Source: Pyricularia pennisetigena
Lineage: Eukaryota > Ascomycota > Sordariomycetes > Magnaporthales > Pyriculariaceae
Direction: 5' to 3'
NCBI RefSeq assembly: GCF_004337985.1
Contig: NC_043741.1
Coordinates: forward strand, 6,595,937 to 6,659,936
Length of the DNA: 64,000 nucleotides
In this document: positions 1 to 14,100 of the stretch, piece by piece
Layout of the letters: every line of letters starts with the position of its first letter
Numbering within the stretch: the first letter of the stretch is position 1
Translations under genes and position numbers: made by a program
The notes under the pieces: model-generated
What the model saw: the letters and a program-made list of their open reading frames with translations, nothing else
Told to the model about the DNA's origin: nothing
Database searches by the model: none

Positions 1-1
<1 letters not shown>

Positions 2-31
<30 letters not shown>
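2..31. repeat. Homopolymer A, 30 nt
   Basis: Uninterrupted run of A at the window edge, directly readable. Its length in the assembly is likely approximate. Confidence 0.9.
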
Positions 32-32
<1 letters not shown>

Positions 33-1346
33 GTTGCGATTCTGCGAGGATGAGAAACCCTTTCGAGATGATCGTGATGTCCAATATATTTCTGGAGCAC
101 CAGCCCGCCCAGCTGGACCGAGGTAAGCCTCGATCGTGGGCGACCTACCAAGTCTGGATAGAGAATAGGCGAGCGGCTTGGAAGAGAGTGGCTTCCGAGA
201 AGTAAAATTCAACAGAGGGCTAGAACCGATTCGATCGTGTGAAATCAACCGTAGGGTTTGCCTGACGACGTCATTCGTCGGTCGGATGAGATTGATTGGC
301 AAATTCTTTCTCTCCATTCTCTTCAAAATGGCAGGCGATCAATCCAAACATGCCAAGTTGCTGGTTGTTGAAACCGTGATGGGTCTTTTCGATCCCACCG
401 GCAACTGAATAAATCAAAAGCTTAAATTGCGGGGTTGATGGAGTCGCAGCAGTTGAATCTGCTGGGAATGCATTGGTACTGTAGCATGGTGTGTACCCAC
501 TACTACCGACTACCCGACAAGCTGGACAACCTCCCCTGCCCATGTCCTTTGTGTGTATGTGTGTGTGTGTGTGTTTTTTTTTTCCTCTCTCTCTAATTGT
601 CATCTCCCGGTCAAATGATGGCCTCGAGCCCAACGGCGAGAGCTTGCATGTTTTTCAAGTCTATTAAATCGACCGACTGTCTTGGGCATTGATAACTATG
701 TGGCGGCTGCAAGATTCCGCCTTCTGACCTATATTCACGGGATTGGGACAGAACACTTTTGTTCGGTAACAGGTATCGGATAGGAAGAGAGGTGGAATTT
801 GAGCAGGTGTGCCGTACATGCCAGGGCTACAATCGCCCATGACTAACTTTGACTCTCGGTAAAGTTAGCGAGGGTCAGCGACCTGTCATTGCAGCCGCGA
901 TGTATCATTTTGGAGTCCATATAACGAATAGGGGTTTGAAAACAAACTACAGTAAATGGATTCCTAAAACGCTTGTTCAATCGCAAAATGAATAATTGGG
1001 CCCCTTTACGTATTTAGCAAACCATCGCATTTAGGGGTTGAACTCGGGAACCGTATAAAACTATTGACAACGCTGTTTCCACCTAATATTGGGATGAACG
1101 GAAGTATTTTCGTTTACATTTATCACGGGTTATATTACGGGGTAAAATCACGGATGAAGTGCACCCTACATTTCGTTAATGCACAAACGGCCCACCACCC
1201 ATACAGATAAGCGTTTTACATGCGATACATTTAATTTGTATGTAAAAGCCTAATGAATTATAAATACCCCCCACCCCCAAAGTGACATATCGCGGCCGCA
1301 ATGGCACGTCGCTGACCTTCGCCCACTTCACCGAAGGTAAAGGTTT

Positions 1347-1369
1347 GCGAGGTTGATTTTAAACCTCGC
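1347..1369. other. Perfect hairpin, 8-bp arms
   Basis: GCGAGGTT (1347-1354) and AACCTCGC (1362-1369) are exact reverse complements around a 7-nt loop. The hairpin lies in AT-rich intergenic DNA with no adjacent gene. It could be a relic of a small transposable element or a chance hairpin, and no function is assigned. Confidence 0.6.
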
Positions 1370-1438
1370 GTGTAGCGATTATGTACTCCTCTAGTCTAGA
1401 CTACTGTAGACCTAGAACTAGAGCACCCAATAACCGTC

Positions 1439-1458
1439 AACTCAACTCAACTCAACTC
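1439..1458. repeat. (AACTC)4 pentanucleotide repeat
   Basis: Four exact AACTC units, followed by one imperfect unit. Confidence 0.9.
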
Positions 1459-4400
1459 TACTCTTGGTTTCAGCCATCATTTTTCTTCCTTGAAATTCTA
1501 TGGAAATCTCTTTTCTGCAACTCACCCCTTGGCAGACCAGCTCTCGACTAGCCTAGACCTACACCCCCCAATAGTATAATTCTGGAATAAAACAAAGCAT
1601 GTTCGACCAGTGAGCATCATCACCTGATCTGCAGGGTGCGTGCATCGGTCCGTCTTCCCTCCCTGTCCCGGATAGCACCGGAAGGGTGCGCGCAGCATTC
1701 CTCCAAGGTGAGATGGCTGAGCAGGCTGTGTGTGGCTTTTTGAAAAGGACCCCTATCATTGGGCAATGAAGCGACACCTGCAGTCAAGCCATGTTAGGGC
1801 TGACTTGATCCTTTTACGAAAAAGCCAAAAAAGAAAAAAAAAAAAACTGCAACTTATTTGCGTTCAGGAAAAAAGCCACCTGTTTCGATGGAAGCCCATA
1901 TAATCATAATCATCATCAACGATATGGTGCTGCTTTGCACAATACGCAGGCAAAAAAGAAGTGACTTCTCAATTTCTTCATCTACACATCAGAAAATGCT
2001 CGTGAAAACACAAACCAACGGAGCTGTCAAAATTAACGTCAAACAGCCACAGTAGTCAATAACACTGGCATGCCCTGTCTGGATTGACTGTCCAGCTGGC
2101 AAAGAATCTTGCATCTCAAAACGTGCAAGGCGCAACTTCAGGTCTGCCTAGACCTCGATGTCAGTTACGGCACCTTTAAAAGTTTTTCTTCTGCTTGCTC
2201 TGCATCATCTTCTTTGTCCTTTTCTTTATTTTTCCATTCTTCTTACTTCTTTTGGAGGCGTGTTATCTAAAAGCCCCAAAGACAGGTCACGGGTCATTCG
2301 CCATGGCTTGGCCAGGTCCATGCCAGCTTACAAGGAACAAGGACCTGGCATAAGAAAAAAAAAAAACTTTGCGGCTAATCACCAGTATTTTCTCTACGAC
2401 GCCTTACCGCCTTCTGTAGGCTGAAGCGTGGGGGGGCCTGCATGGGTCAACGGTAGGAAAACAAAAGGGTCTGCATGTCCCAGTACTAGCTCTCCAGCAG
2501 GAGTGTAGAAATCGAAGATTAAAAAAAAAAAAAAGAAGCGCTGTGGGCCTTCAGACGCCTCAAGGAACGTGTGGTCCCTTTTTCCGCGCCTCCCCGACTT
2601 CTGGCTCTTATTCAAGGTCACGCCTGACAAGCTCAAAATGTCCTTTTTGCTCTTGGTGGCCCGTCACCGCCACAACCAGCTTGTTGGGAGGATTGGCATA
2701 ACCCGTACTCTCTGTAACTTGGTTTCTAGGGCTTCCTTCCCGTCAATAGACCTCGCATGGCATGTTTGAGTGCTTTTGAACAAAACAGGGTGGTGCGGAC
2801 CAGCAATCCAGAAACAAGGAATTTTGCGAATACCAACCAGTTCATAACGAGATGCTTGTGCGCAGAAATGGTGATCGAACATGGCTGAGATGGCCACATA
2901 TAGGATTGACCTGGCGCTCTCCGTCAAACGCTGACTCGTATGGTATATATGTTATATGTGTATATATAGCTCAGGCCTCATAAAAGAAAAGCGCATACAA
3001 ATACATTTTTAGAATAACGATTCATACGCACTGGCAACTCCCAGCTGACCAAAAATAGCAAAGTAGGACCCCAAGGTTAAACCATGGCTATGGTCACAAT
3101 GGGTAAATCTTTTTTTTCCTCATCTTGGCAAGTATGAAGAAAGATCTTTCTGCAATTCCTCCATGTCCTCTCTAGGATTTGCTCCCAACCCACTAAGTGG
3201 ATATTCTTTCTTTTTCTTAACCCGTCACTCTCTTTCTGTATTTGTGTTTGTTTTTGTCTTTGACTCTGCCTTTCATCTTCCAATTGTTATTCCTGTTCTG
3301 AAGCGGTTGTAGCAAAACAATAAACAACAGAATAAGGCATTTCCGTCCTCCTCAGACCACATCACCGTGCACTTCCGAACATTCCTGGCTACCACCGTCA
3401 CTGCCTTGTCTCTATGTCCGGAGTTATGGAGCCACGTGTGATATTGAGACAACAGGGTGGACTCAGCGGAAGCCGACACTGGCACTATACGACTCCGTGC
3501 ATATGAGGTCCAGTGGTTCCTTTTGGCTTGATAGATATGGACCCTTGGCTGGTTGCGGTCTTCAGACCGACAAGGACTGTAATACTAAATGATTTGGTAA
3601 TAGAAATTGCCCACCGAACTCTTACTGGATCAGTTAGATCTTCTACGACAATACTTTCAAGGATCGACACGTCGTTTTCGGAAAAAAGTGGGAAAAGATT
3701 AAATGCCTAGAGGAAACACAAAACACAGTTTTTGGGCACCTTCCAGTTGCAGTCATGCACGGACCTTGTTAATATAGTTTTGCTGGGTTTTAAAGAAATG
3801 TTAGAATCAGGGAGTATAATACCATGACTTAATACGACCAGCTTGGCCTTGACAAAGCGGTGGTACTCTCACGTCTAAGCACTCAGGAAAGCCTCAAGGC
3901 AAAGGAACAAGATCCATGGGTTCCGCGCCTCTGTTGGTAGCCGTCTCCGGCCAGCCCTTTCTGTAAGAAAGTAAAAAGGTCCAGATGTTCATCAACTGTA
4001 GAGTGTTGCCTTTTCCTCTACACGAATGGCAGCCTGGCAACAAGTACCAGTGGTCTTCGGAAGTGAACCGATTGCGTTAGAGACTTTCCATTGAGTCTGC
4101 AAACGGACTTTGGGAGCACCACCTCCAGGTATTAGCATTGAAGAAGTTGCAAGAGCAGACAACACTCCCCGGGTTAGACTATGCACGGTTGAAGATGAAT
4201 CCTCCTGGAGGTCTCTAATGGATGCAAGCAGCAGGAATTTACGGGTATCTATAGCTCAACACGCATGTTTTCCTACGCAGTATCCCTACGTGTACGGACT
4301 ACAAACTGGTACAACTCGCAGCAACAGACGTAGGAGCGCAGATGGGCATTATCACCCATTATTGGACCCTAGAAAAAAAACAAATCTCAACCTGTCAATC

Positions 4401-4901
4401 CCGGGGCGCCTCAGCTGAATAAGAAACCAATAGAACAAAATACATCGGGGAGCCGAATTTGATGGTATACACCTCGCGCAAATCCAACGTGATACATATC
4501 GCGTTATCTCCAAGAGTCCCTCGTATCGTTCGCCAGTGGCCCACAAAGCCGCACAGCCAAAGCCCCTTTTAGGGCAAGGGAAACGTGGCTGCTGCACACA
4601 CGACACCGGAGCTACGTGAAGCCGTTGTGGTTTCTCCAGGAAATAAAACAAAAAAAAAAGAAGAAAAGGAAAAGAAAATCAATAATGAACAAGAAAGCAG
4701 CGGCCTTGCTAGTGCCATCCTGGCTACGGAGCGCCTCTGTCTATAAACCTTGGTCCTTTTCTAGGCTGGGCTTGGTTTTGGGTGGCCCGGCTGCCACATG
4801 GACGAACGGCGCGTCCGAGCCTTGATTTCAGCCATGGTGCAATGGAAGGATTATTTCCATTTTGGTGGATGTGGTTTTTTTTGAGCTACGGTCTGGGGGG
4901 C

Positions 4902-4930
4902 TTTTTTTTTTTTTTTTTTTTTTTTTTTTT
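4902..4930. repeat. Homopolymer T, 29 nt
   Basis: Uninterrupted T run in intergenic DNA. Confidence 0.9.
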
Positions 4931-6304
4931 GTTTTTCTTGAAGATGAAAAAGAAGCAATATCGTGGTGTTGCGAAATTTCCCGAAATTTGACTGGCAAAG
5001 CCAAGGTTCTGGGTTACGAGATGGTTGTACAAGCCCCCGAAAAGCCTCATGAAATTTACCCAATCGTTTGAGGCTTTGGGGGGGATGCTGTCAGGTGACG
5101 TTGCCTTTCTATCAGAATTCTGGATAAATCTCAACGTAGTAGTAGTGCAATTGTGTCCTTCTAGTATGTTATATCAGAGTATTATTAACGAACAGGAGGG
5201 TCCAATTGCGTGCTGGGACTTTGAGCCTGGTAAAAGAAAGAGTCTTCGCGAGATTGACCAGGAAGAGGTCCAACACAGGAGTGCAGAGACTTTACTTGCT
5301 TGCTTGTTTGTCTGGGGGCGGCACAACAAACAGCCCACAAGGAATTAGTGTTTGCAGCAGTTTGTCCACTTGATTATGGCATCAGTCCATTATGTTCCTC
5401 AGAGGGGCGTCTTTTTCCAAGGTGGCAAAAGTTTTCTCGTCAGGCCGTCTCCAGGTTGGCAAGACAGTTCGTCATGTTTCCAAAGACCAAGAAACCAAAA
5501 GCTGCAAGACTCTACAGAAATTACGGGACCCTAGTCTCTTGATACAAAAACCTGTCAAAGGGACGATCCATCGCTAAAAGAAATGCGTTATGAAGTCATG
5601 GGTGCCGAGCTATGTTATCTCCCGCCCTTACTTGGTTTGCTACAATACCGTGTTGGCCGCCACCTAGACTAGAGTTGCTTACTGTAGCACGAGTGCACAT
5701 CAATATACTGAAATGGACTTTGATGGGAAATGTATATATGTGGAAGTTTGAACAGTTGAACAGAAAAGGAAATGTCAATCCGCGCCATCCTATGCCGCTG
5801 CAATATGATGCGCGTTAAGTCTACTGCTATATTACTATCTGACGTGAGGAAAACTTGCAGCAGGAGAAAAAAAGAAGAAAAGACCCGCGCAAAATACTAT
5901 TACCTGTAGAAAAATATGCACCCAAATGGACTTTTGGAAGCAAGTAATACGGAGAGAATCCTTTGCGTACTTATTTTGAGGGCTTGCATGTGAAGGCGAG
6001 TCACGGGAGGGAGAACGAAAGCCAGATGCCGCGCACCGGCTACACTCCGCCACTTGCGCCCTGGAAAGCTTAATAGACCCTCAAGGACTTGCAAGATCCC
6101 AAGCAAAGGTATTATCATAGACTTCGGCTGTATTAGAAACAGCAATGACATAACATGACAAGAAACCCATCAGCCTCAGGAACCTATCGTCATCTTGAGG
6201 AGCTTCTGGATGGGAATCTTAGTCAAAACCCCCTAAAACCGAAGAACAATTGACTGAACAACTGGCGTCTCCCCTCCCCAAGGTTTGCCCTCTCTTTCAA
6301 AAAA

Positions 6305-6305
<1 letters not shown>

Positions 6306-6348
<43 letters not shown>
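6306..6348. repeat. Homopolymer A, 43 nt
   Basis: Uninterrupted A run, one of the longest in the window, with no flanking gene. Confidence 0.9.
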
Positions 6349-6349
<1 letters not shown>

Positions 6350-9300
6350 AGAACACCACATCTCTCTTTCTCGCAACCGGCTTCGCATACCAAATCTTCT
6401 CTTTTTAGTGTAACACATTTTTGTAACCTAACGTTCGTGGGGGACAAAAAAAGCGTGTCATCCAGCCCACACACACACCCCTCCCCCTTTTCCCCCTTGA
6501 AGGTCTTGTGGCTGGCCGTTTGTGCTTATATTCGTCCCAACGCTCTTGAGAATTTAAGCTACAAGATTTTGTTTCTCCTCGAACCTCTCAAACGGTCTGG
6601 ACAGGCACGGATTGCATAAGAAAGGGAACTGGAAAGAAAAGAAACAAAAAAAAAGACATAAAACAGAACAGAGCAGTAGCAGCAGCATGGTACAACCCTC
6701 CTCGTCTTGGGTACAGAATTTACAGGACGTGAGGGAAGATTTGTTCCGTTGCTGGGTGGGTAGGACAAAGCAAAGGCGACTTTTCGGAGACATCAATAAC
6801 CCGCAGCTTTGTAAGAAGGGAACAACATATACAGTAGGGTTGTGAATGATAATAGTAACAAAAAGGGGATAACTGCACAGCGAGACGCTGAAAAGTTTTT
6901 GACCTCTTTCACCGGTCGTCGAAATGGATGGTGGCCGGTAGCAATGAGAGGGGGTGGGCTTCGGTCCGGACTTGGTCGTCAAAAAGAACTCCCCCTTTTG
7001 GAAGTCCGAGCAGTCCGTAACCTGTGTATGTGTTGGCCAAGAAAAAAGGCCAAGAAAAATAAAATCTCGGGCTTCATCAAGCCTCGCTAAAGCATTGCGG
7101 TATAAAGAACAGGTCTGCAGAATCTCTCTTTCTGCTTGGTGGTGAATGTTTACGGTTTAGCCTCTTGGACAACTGTGGGTTTTTTTTCCCTCTACTACCA
7201 ACCATCCATCCACTCCGAGCTGCATAAAGGTGAGAAGGCTGTGTCCCTTCCCGTCCGCTATGGAGCCCGCTCGGGTAGTTTATCAACGCCGAGCAGATCT
7301 TTACCCCTGCAAAAGCGGGACAAGAATGATGTGCGAAAGCCGAAGCTGTTATCCTTTTTCCGGTGTGTGTGGTATCATTCAGGTCAGCCTGGCGTGTTTG
7401 TTTATTTGTGTATGTGTGTGTGTGTGTGTCTCTGTCGTATGTGGGTTGATCTACGCGTATCACAAACGGTTCGTATCCTACCTGCAAGGCGGCTCAAACC
7501 AATCGGAACAAGGATAATTTCAATTGCTTCTTGCTTTCTTGCCTTCTCTTCTACTTGTTCTTCTTGGTCACTGATACCGTGGTATTCGATTTGTGCCCCG
7601 AAGAACATAACCAAACCGTCAAGCTGTTGACCCTGATTCTTTTCTTCGACACGAAAAAGTGGCTGCAGCGCCGAGGACTACCACCGATCGTGCCGCCATT
7701 TTCACCTTCTACCTAGGTCGGTTATGACGGAACGTCTACGGCAGCAATGGGAAAGCCCCCCCAAAAAAAGACCCAGAGCCGAGCCATCTTAAAGTAGTTC
7801 TCAATGCCACAGTTGCAGAAAAGATATTTGCGTCTATGATCCTGCGACCCTTTATCGGTCGCTTTCCCGCCACAGCACAAGATTGAAAATGCGACCTCGG
7901 CAGCGAAAAAAAAAACGAGATTGTCCTTCCCTCCTTTACAAATTCCAGCACCCAACAGATAAAAAAGACAAGGGCACTAGTTCGCTCCCCTTTCTTCGGG
8001 GGAAACCACAAATTCTTACATTAGTGCCCGAGAGAGAGAAAAAAAAAAAGAGGGCCAAGAAGGCAGGAAGATGACTGCGTGCATAGAAAAGCGTGCTCGC
8101 ACCCAATGCCCTCCTTTGGTTAATATTAATAGTTTTGTGACTATGCACAGTCAGCTGATGTCCGGCATGGACAAACAAAAAGAAAAGCGGCATGATAACT
8201 GACAAAGGACCAGGCAGTGGAAAACAGCTCAAAGATCCGATCTTTTGTGCAAACCCGATGCAGGACTTCGTGCGGCCCGAGCAGAACGGCCCAAATCATC
8301 CCACTCATCACTTGCCTACTTTTGAATGTCAAATGCACAATTCGGTCCAAGCAAGGGTCGGGGGGCAAACAAGACCAGAGATCGATGCCATGTCCCGTCA
8401 GCCTTTTGATTGTGCGTGTTTGTTTTTATTTCTCCTTTTTTTTGTTTTTTTTCTTTTTCTATTTTTGCTTTTCATTTCTTTTTGCTCTGAACTCTTTGCA
8501 GCCGTTAGTCGCGTCCCGTTGAATCTGCCAACCAGTAGGAAACAAAAACATAGGAGTATTACAAGACGTCTGGAGCACGGTGTGCCTGACTCCATGTTTC
8601 GAACAGGGCAAGGTGGGACCCCATAACTGAAAGAAATAAGACAAGGAATTGATACAGGGAAAACAATGGACTGTCAAAAAGGCAAAAAAGGGATTCACGC
8701 GCCCCCTCCAAAGACAACATCACAAAGACATATACAGATCGTTCCCGGGATCAAGGTCTTTCTGGAGGGTGGTAGGGATGCTTGCGCCCATGGAGCAAGG
8801 GCCTTCCCGCCAATCGTGCCGCCTGCCGCACTCCGGGCCGGGGATGGAGGGATGGGATATGTGAGATGAGAACCTTGGTGGTGGTGGTGTGACGAGGTTG
8901 GGCGGTTGGTGGATGGGTTGCGTGATCTACGAACTCTGAGTCCCGCCTAGAAATGGCAGGTTTTCTGTAACTTGAACCTCGAGGCAGAGGTTGTATCATG
9001 AATCAGCAAAGTCAGCGGGAGACTTGATTAAGAGCATAAACGAAAGGATGGTTATGCAAGCCTGGTCGCTGTCAACATTATTCAAACTACATGATCAATC
9101 GTATTCGTTGACGTGCTGGCAAGGCAGAGAGCCTAGGGCTGTGGTGGGTTTGGAAAGGGCCCGGAGGATAGTTCCAAGATGCAAAGGATTATTACGATTC
9201 GGCAAAACGGTAAACAACGTTTGTCTGCCAAGATGTAATAAGAACGGCTAGTTAGTCTAGGGAATAACAAGGTGACATTTTTGTGGGAATATCGGGCCGG

Positions 9301-9749
9301 TTTCGTTTAGCACCACTGCTCATTTGTCTCACCAGCGAGGGTCTTTGTTTATTTTACAAATGTGTATTTATTCTCAGGCAGAATATGGAGAGTAGGGCCT
9401 TGTATTGGTATCCACATGACGAGCTAGCAACGGGAAAGAAACGTAAAAAGATAGAAAAAAAAAAAAGGCGTGCACTGCGAGCTGGAGTTTTAGTTCAGCA
9501 CAGAACCAAGCGCGCGCTAGCAAGGGCCAACCCGTGTTCTGTACTCTCGAGGGTTGCAGGGAGAATAGGAAATGCAGACGAACCCTTGCCGTTTGTTCTC
9601 GTCGACTTGTCATCGATTCCTCATTTATTGATATTGTATGCACGATGGGTGGGGGTTCGTTGCCATGTGTTTGCTGGATAGGACACAAAGAAAGATGGAT
9701 GATAAGTTTGCAGCGCCAAGAAATTTCGTATTTACTTTGCTCCCTTGGG

Positions 9750-9772
9750 TTTTTTTTTTTTTTTTTTTTTTT
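9750..9772. repeat. Homopolymer T, 23 nt
   Basis: Uninterrupted T run in intergenic DNA. Confidence 0.9.
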
Positions 9773-10453
9773 AGTTTGCCATTGAATTGGAGGCGGGAAG
9801 TTAGTTGGCTTGCCAGTTGAACCGGCAGATAAGCATGCTATATTTGCTATAATTTGGTGAGGGTTGGTTTTGGTTTGAAGGTTCCAGATAGGGCCAAGAA
9901 ACAGATCTCGCACATCAAGGTTTGTCGTTGATCCCCCGCCCCGCGGGAAATATCAATCATTACAAGGCGTGGTAACGATCATGCCGGAGACTTCGGCAAG
10001 ATTCTGGAACCCGACTCATTGATTAGATTAGGCCTGTGACGGTAAGCGAGATCCCAAGAAAAGAAAACAGTCGACAAGTTGACAGTCCTTGACAGCAGTC
10101 TTGCCTCCGACAAATGAAACGAAACATGGGCTGTGGGAAACCAAGTCATCGTGGATGTCAGGTCGTGGTCTCGTCTGAACGATTGGCGCAGTCAGCTTGC
10201 GGCCTCCGCTTCGGAAAATACCAAGCTCCTGTGACAACATGCTCCGGGAAATCTTAATCAATGCCAAGTAATTGATAAGCCAGAGGATACAGAAGGACGG
10301 CAAGAAATGGATTTTGGTTTTGTAAGGCTGCTGCTGTCGTCTATACCTAGTGCTCGAATTCGGACTGGGTGAACATGATAGTATGATATTCAACCCATGG
10401 CGTTGGGATGAGACTTTGACAATGCATTTGGGTACACCCGGCCGGGAAGCTCG

Positions 10454-10456
<3 letters not shown>

Positions 10457-10486
<30 letters not shown>
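10457..10486. repeat. Homopolymer T, 30 nt, ending beside an N pair
   Basis: The T run is followed by G and then two undetermined bases (10488-10489). This suggests that the assembler or sequencer failed at the homopolymer. Confidence 0.9.
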
Positions 10487-10487
<1 letters not shown>

Positions 10488-11155
10488 NNTTTGGTGCCCA
10501 GGACGACTACCAACCAGGTCAATGGCTCACCTAGTATGAGTAGCGCCTCTCACCCTAAAAAGTAACAAGGTGCAGAAATGACATTTCGCATCGTTGGCTT
10601 CACATGACATGGATGCGATGATGGCAATCGCGTGTTTCGGCGAGGTAGAGAGCTGGCAATTGGCGTGTCGAGCTGTGATGCCGGTACTTAACGCGGTCAA
10701 ATATAGAGACATCACTTCCTCAAGAGCTTTTTTTGGACTAGGTTGAGCAAATGAACTACCTAGCAGCTTTACCTTTAACCTTGTTGACAAGAAAGCCACA
10801 TTATACGCGGCTTCTCAATCTTGTCAAATCCAAACCCCACCTTTTCTTGCCAGTTCTTCCATGTTGCTATTTGCGAATCATTACGATCAGTGATAATATA
10901 TTACTTTCGTTATTAATATTCATTCATTTTCTTTGTCTCCCTCTCTCTCCTTTTCTTCCCCCTCCCTGACTAAAACTCAACAGTGCGCAATCTAGATCAA
11001 TCGAAATTAGGGACAATATGGAAGGAAAAAAGAAAAACAAAGACAGGATGACGCACTCCGAATACAGCATCTTTTATGGCAAGAAATCAATCAGCCGAGG
11101 CAAAGTTTCGTTTTACTCGGTTGACGTTGCCGTCCCGCAAATCGATTGAAGACTC

Positions 11156-11185
11156 GGCAGGCAGGCAAGCAGGCAGGCAGGCAGG
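11156..11185. repeat. GGCA tetranucleotide repeat
   Basis: About seven GGCA units with one variant unit, in intergenic DNA. Confidence 0.85.
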
Positions 11186-14100
11186 AACGCTGAGCTTGTG
11201 CTTGATTTGATTGAACAGGGACCAACCGAGTTCTTGTTTGTTTGGGTGAATGCGGGTGCGGGTACGGGGATCATGGGCAGAGGAATTGTGATGGACGCAC
11301 GCCAGTCTGATTTGGGAAGGGACCACCCGCTTCCTCCAATCGAGTTGTATTTGCATGAAACAACACATTACCAGAAGCGGAAGCATAATTGCTTACCGAA
11401 TGGCAGCTTTCGATCCAGTTATCTGAGAAGAGGAACCAGGTAAAAAAACGATGGGACTGAAATAAAAATGGAGCGGAAGAGGTACATTATGTGAGCAGGG
11501 AAATAAGCACAAATATAAGTCAACATTGTTAAAAGTCGGATGATGAGTACAAAAGCCAATGTATAAGGGTTTTTTTTTCTTCTTTTTTCTTTTTTTCTTG
11601 GGGCTGACCTTTTGTTGCTCTGACTTTAGCAGACGACATGTAGAAAAGATGAAGTTTAAAAAAATAAAGAACATAGCTACGCCACGCTGACTACAAAGAG
11701 ACTTGGTAAAGGCAGATATCGCAAAATTGATAAGAGCTAGTAGAGCTAATTGGATCGGTAGCTTACTACTCTCTACCTACCTAGGAGGTATGGGTACCTT
11801 TTGCGGTCTACTAAGGCAGGTTTTTAGGCAATCTAGTCAGGTCCAGAGAAAATCCGACCCACCCAAGCTCTTTCCGAAGCCGGCACGAAGCACAAAGCTC
11901 CTTAGCAACCTCAACCTGGTTGTCGAAGGTGGAGAAGAGTGCACCAAACCACCCGTAGCACTGGAACTCCAGTTAGCCTCCCCGTCACATTCACCACTAG
12001 AGCTAGAGCCTAGCCTTATTAATCAGTCATTCGAATTCGCATCACGAAACCAACTGCCGGAACTGCAAGATTCATTCATTGATGATACCGAGCGGTACAC
12101 GCGAAAGAATTTGACAGCAGCCAGCTTGAATTTTTCACAACCGCCTTGGGAACAATGTTTACTGCTCTTTTCCTCACTGGAGTTTACTAGGGGTTTCCTG
12201 ACGAAGCAAGCGTTGTCATCGATGACCTGGACCCCGCGCCGCTTCGCTCCCACGCTGATTCGATTCCACTGAAGAGGGCCGGATTTGAGGCGTACGCACA
12301 AGCAGTCACACAAAGTACGTTAAAACCAAGAGGGGTGTGAGTAAATAGAGAAGAACAAAATCGACGATCCGTGTTTGCATTCTCCCCTGCAACATATACG
12401 GGCGGCTGAAGGTAAGGCGTTTTGTTCCTTTGGACAGACACGACGCCGAGGGCTGCAGGGCGCAAAAAAAAAAAAAAAAAGACATCAAGAGAGTTTGAGA
12501 GAGAGCCAGAGCGAGAAAACAAGAAAAAAAAGAGAGATTAAAGACAAAAAAACAAGGTATTACAGAAGCCCGCGCATGCACGAAATACGCCGTCAATAAC
12601 CTTTGATTGCAACCTGCTCTAAAACGGTCTATTACCGTTGACGGCTCGGCGGTTCTTTTTTGACCATGTTTGTTGCAGCCCTAGCACGCATCCCTTCAAC
12701 CCAAGTGCTTGCTGGTCGCTCAGCACCTAGGTAGGTAGGTGCCTGCCTGCTCACTTGCAGTCTTCTTTGTTCGTCTGAAAAAGCCTAGACACATAACGTA
12801 AGCGCTGACCAATTGGCGTTTCCTATACTGGAAGCTGGAATGACTCGATTTTTTATAGCATCGACCTGTTTAAAGTCATTGTTTTGCCCTCGTCAATCCC
12901 TGCATCCAATTTGGACCGATGACGAAACAACATATAGGTACGGAACATTATAGACAGCCAGCCGATACAATTTCTTACTGTCGTCTGATCCGATGAGCCC
13001 GGCGACGGCCTGCTACTACGAGTTGGCAGCCCTTGTATGGGACCAAACCCCTTCTAGATAGGGCAGTGGATCCAACTCGACCTCGCAACGTCTTTTCTAC
13101 AGACTCGAAACATCTTGCTGCCAATTACGTTGATGTTTGCCCTTTCGGCCGGTCTCTTTCTGGATGGGAAAGGCAGTACCCGCCAGATATCTGACTGCTT
13201 GGGTCGTACCACTAGAGAAACCCGAGTCGTGGTACATGCATCAGTCTGATCGCTCCTCATCCATCTCTCGGTCCTGTGCTATACTTGGATTATGGCGAGG
13301 CAGGGAAGGACAAAGAGAAGGAAGCACGAGCTTTGCCGATAGAACCGTCCATTGTCAACGCGTTCGACTTTGACGCACCTTTCGACATCCTCTTCACCTT
13401 TGCTTTTTAACACCCCCCCTTTTTTTATCTCTATTTTCTTTTCTTCTCCTCTTGCTAGTGGGCACTGGTCCCGGAAGCTAGTGGGTTCTCTTCTAGCCCC
13501 GGCAGTGCTGCTTCGTTTCGATATTGCAAGTGGCCTGTGCAGGCACTAGAAAACCAGAAGCCATCACTGACCCTCCCAAATCTCTCCTTGCTCGCCACTT
13601 GCTGCACCAGGAGCATTGCATTTACTTCTGCATGAAGGTCCCCAATCCCACTTCGTCTGTTGATGCCTGAACTTTTAGTACGCCGCAATGTGAAGTCACT
13701 AGGCATCCAAAAGGGTTCTCTTACACATCAATTCCTGCAGGTATTCCTTGCTCGTCTTTTGTTCTCTTCCGCCTACTTGTGTAAGATACACATGGCCCCG
13801 CCTCCACACCATCTTTTTTTAAAGTCCATAGCCTTGCAGCATCCACGCCCCCTCCCCCTGGTTCCAAACTACCTGATTTTTGCTATAAGCTATAACCGGT
13901 AATCTATACACGCCCCCCCTGGCCCTTGCATCCTATACGGCAGGCGGTCAAGGTCCACCACAACCAACACGCGCTTGTTGGCCGCCCATGTCTTTTCTTG
14001 TCTTGGGCATGGCTTACATGCCTACTAAACTAGGTAAGGTACGGTACCTCTGTTACAGTCTCTATCAGACAAAAAAAAAAAGAATCAAAATAAAAATCAA

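Noticed and set aside
4902..5134. Apparent small proteins with poly-Phe or poly-Lys
   Set aside because: Translation of homopolymer runs. The same applies to similar frames at 6223-6474, 19027-19221 and 34771-35064.
11703..12272. 189-codon frame upstream of the regulator
   Set aside because: No recognisable domain, starts inside a tag/cta-rich stretch and has no splice or promoter context.
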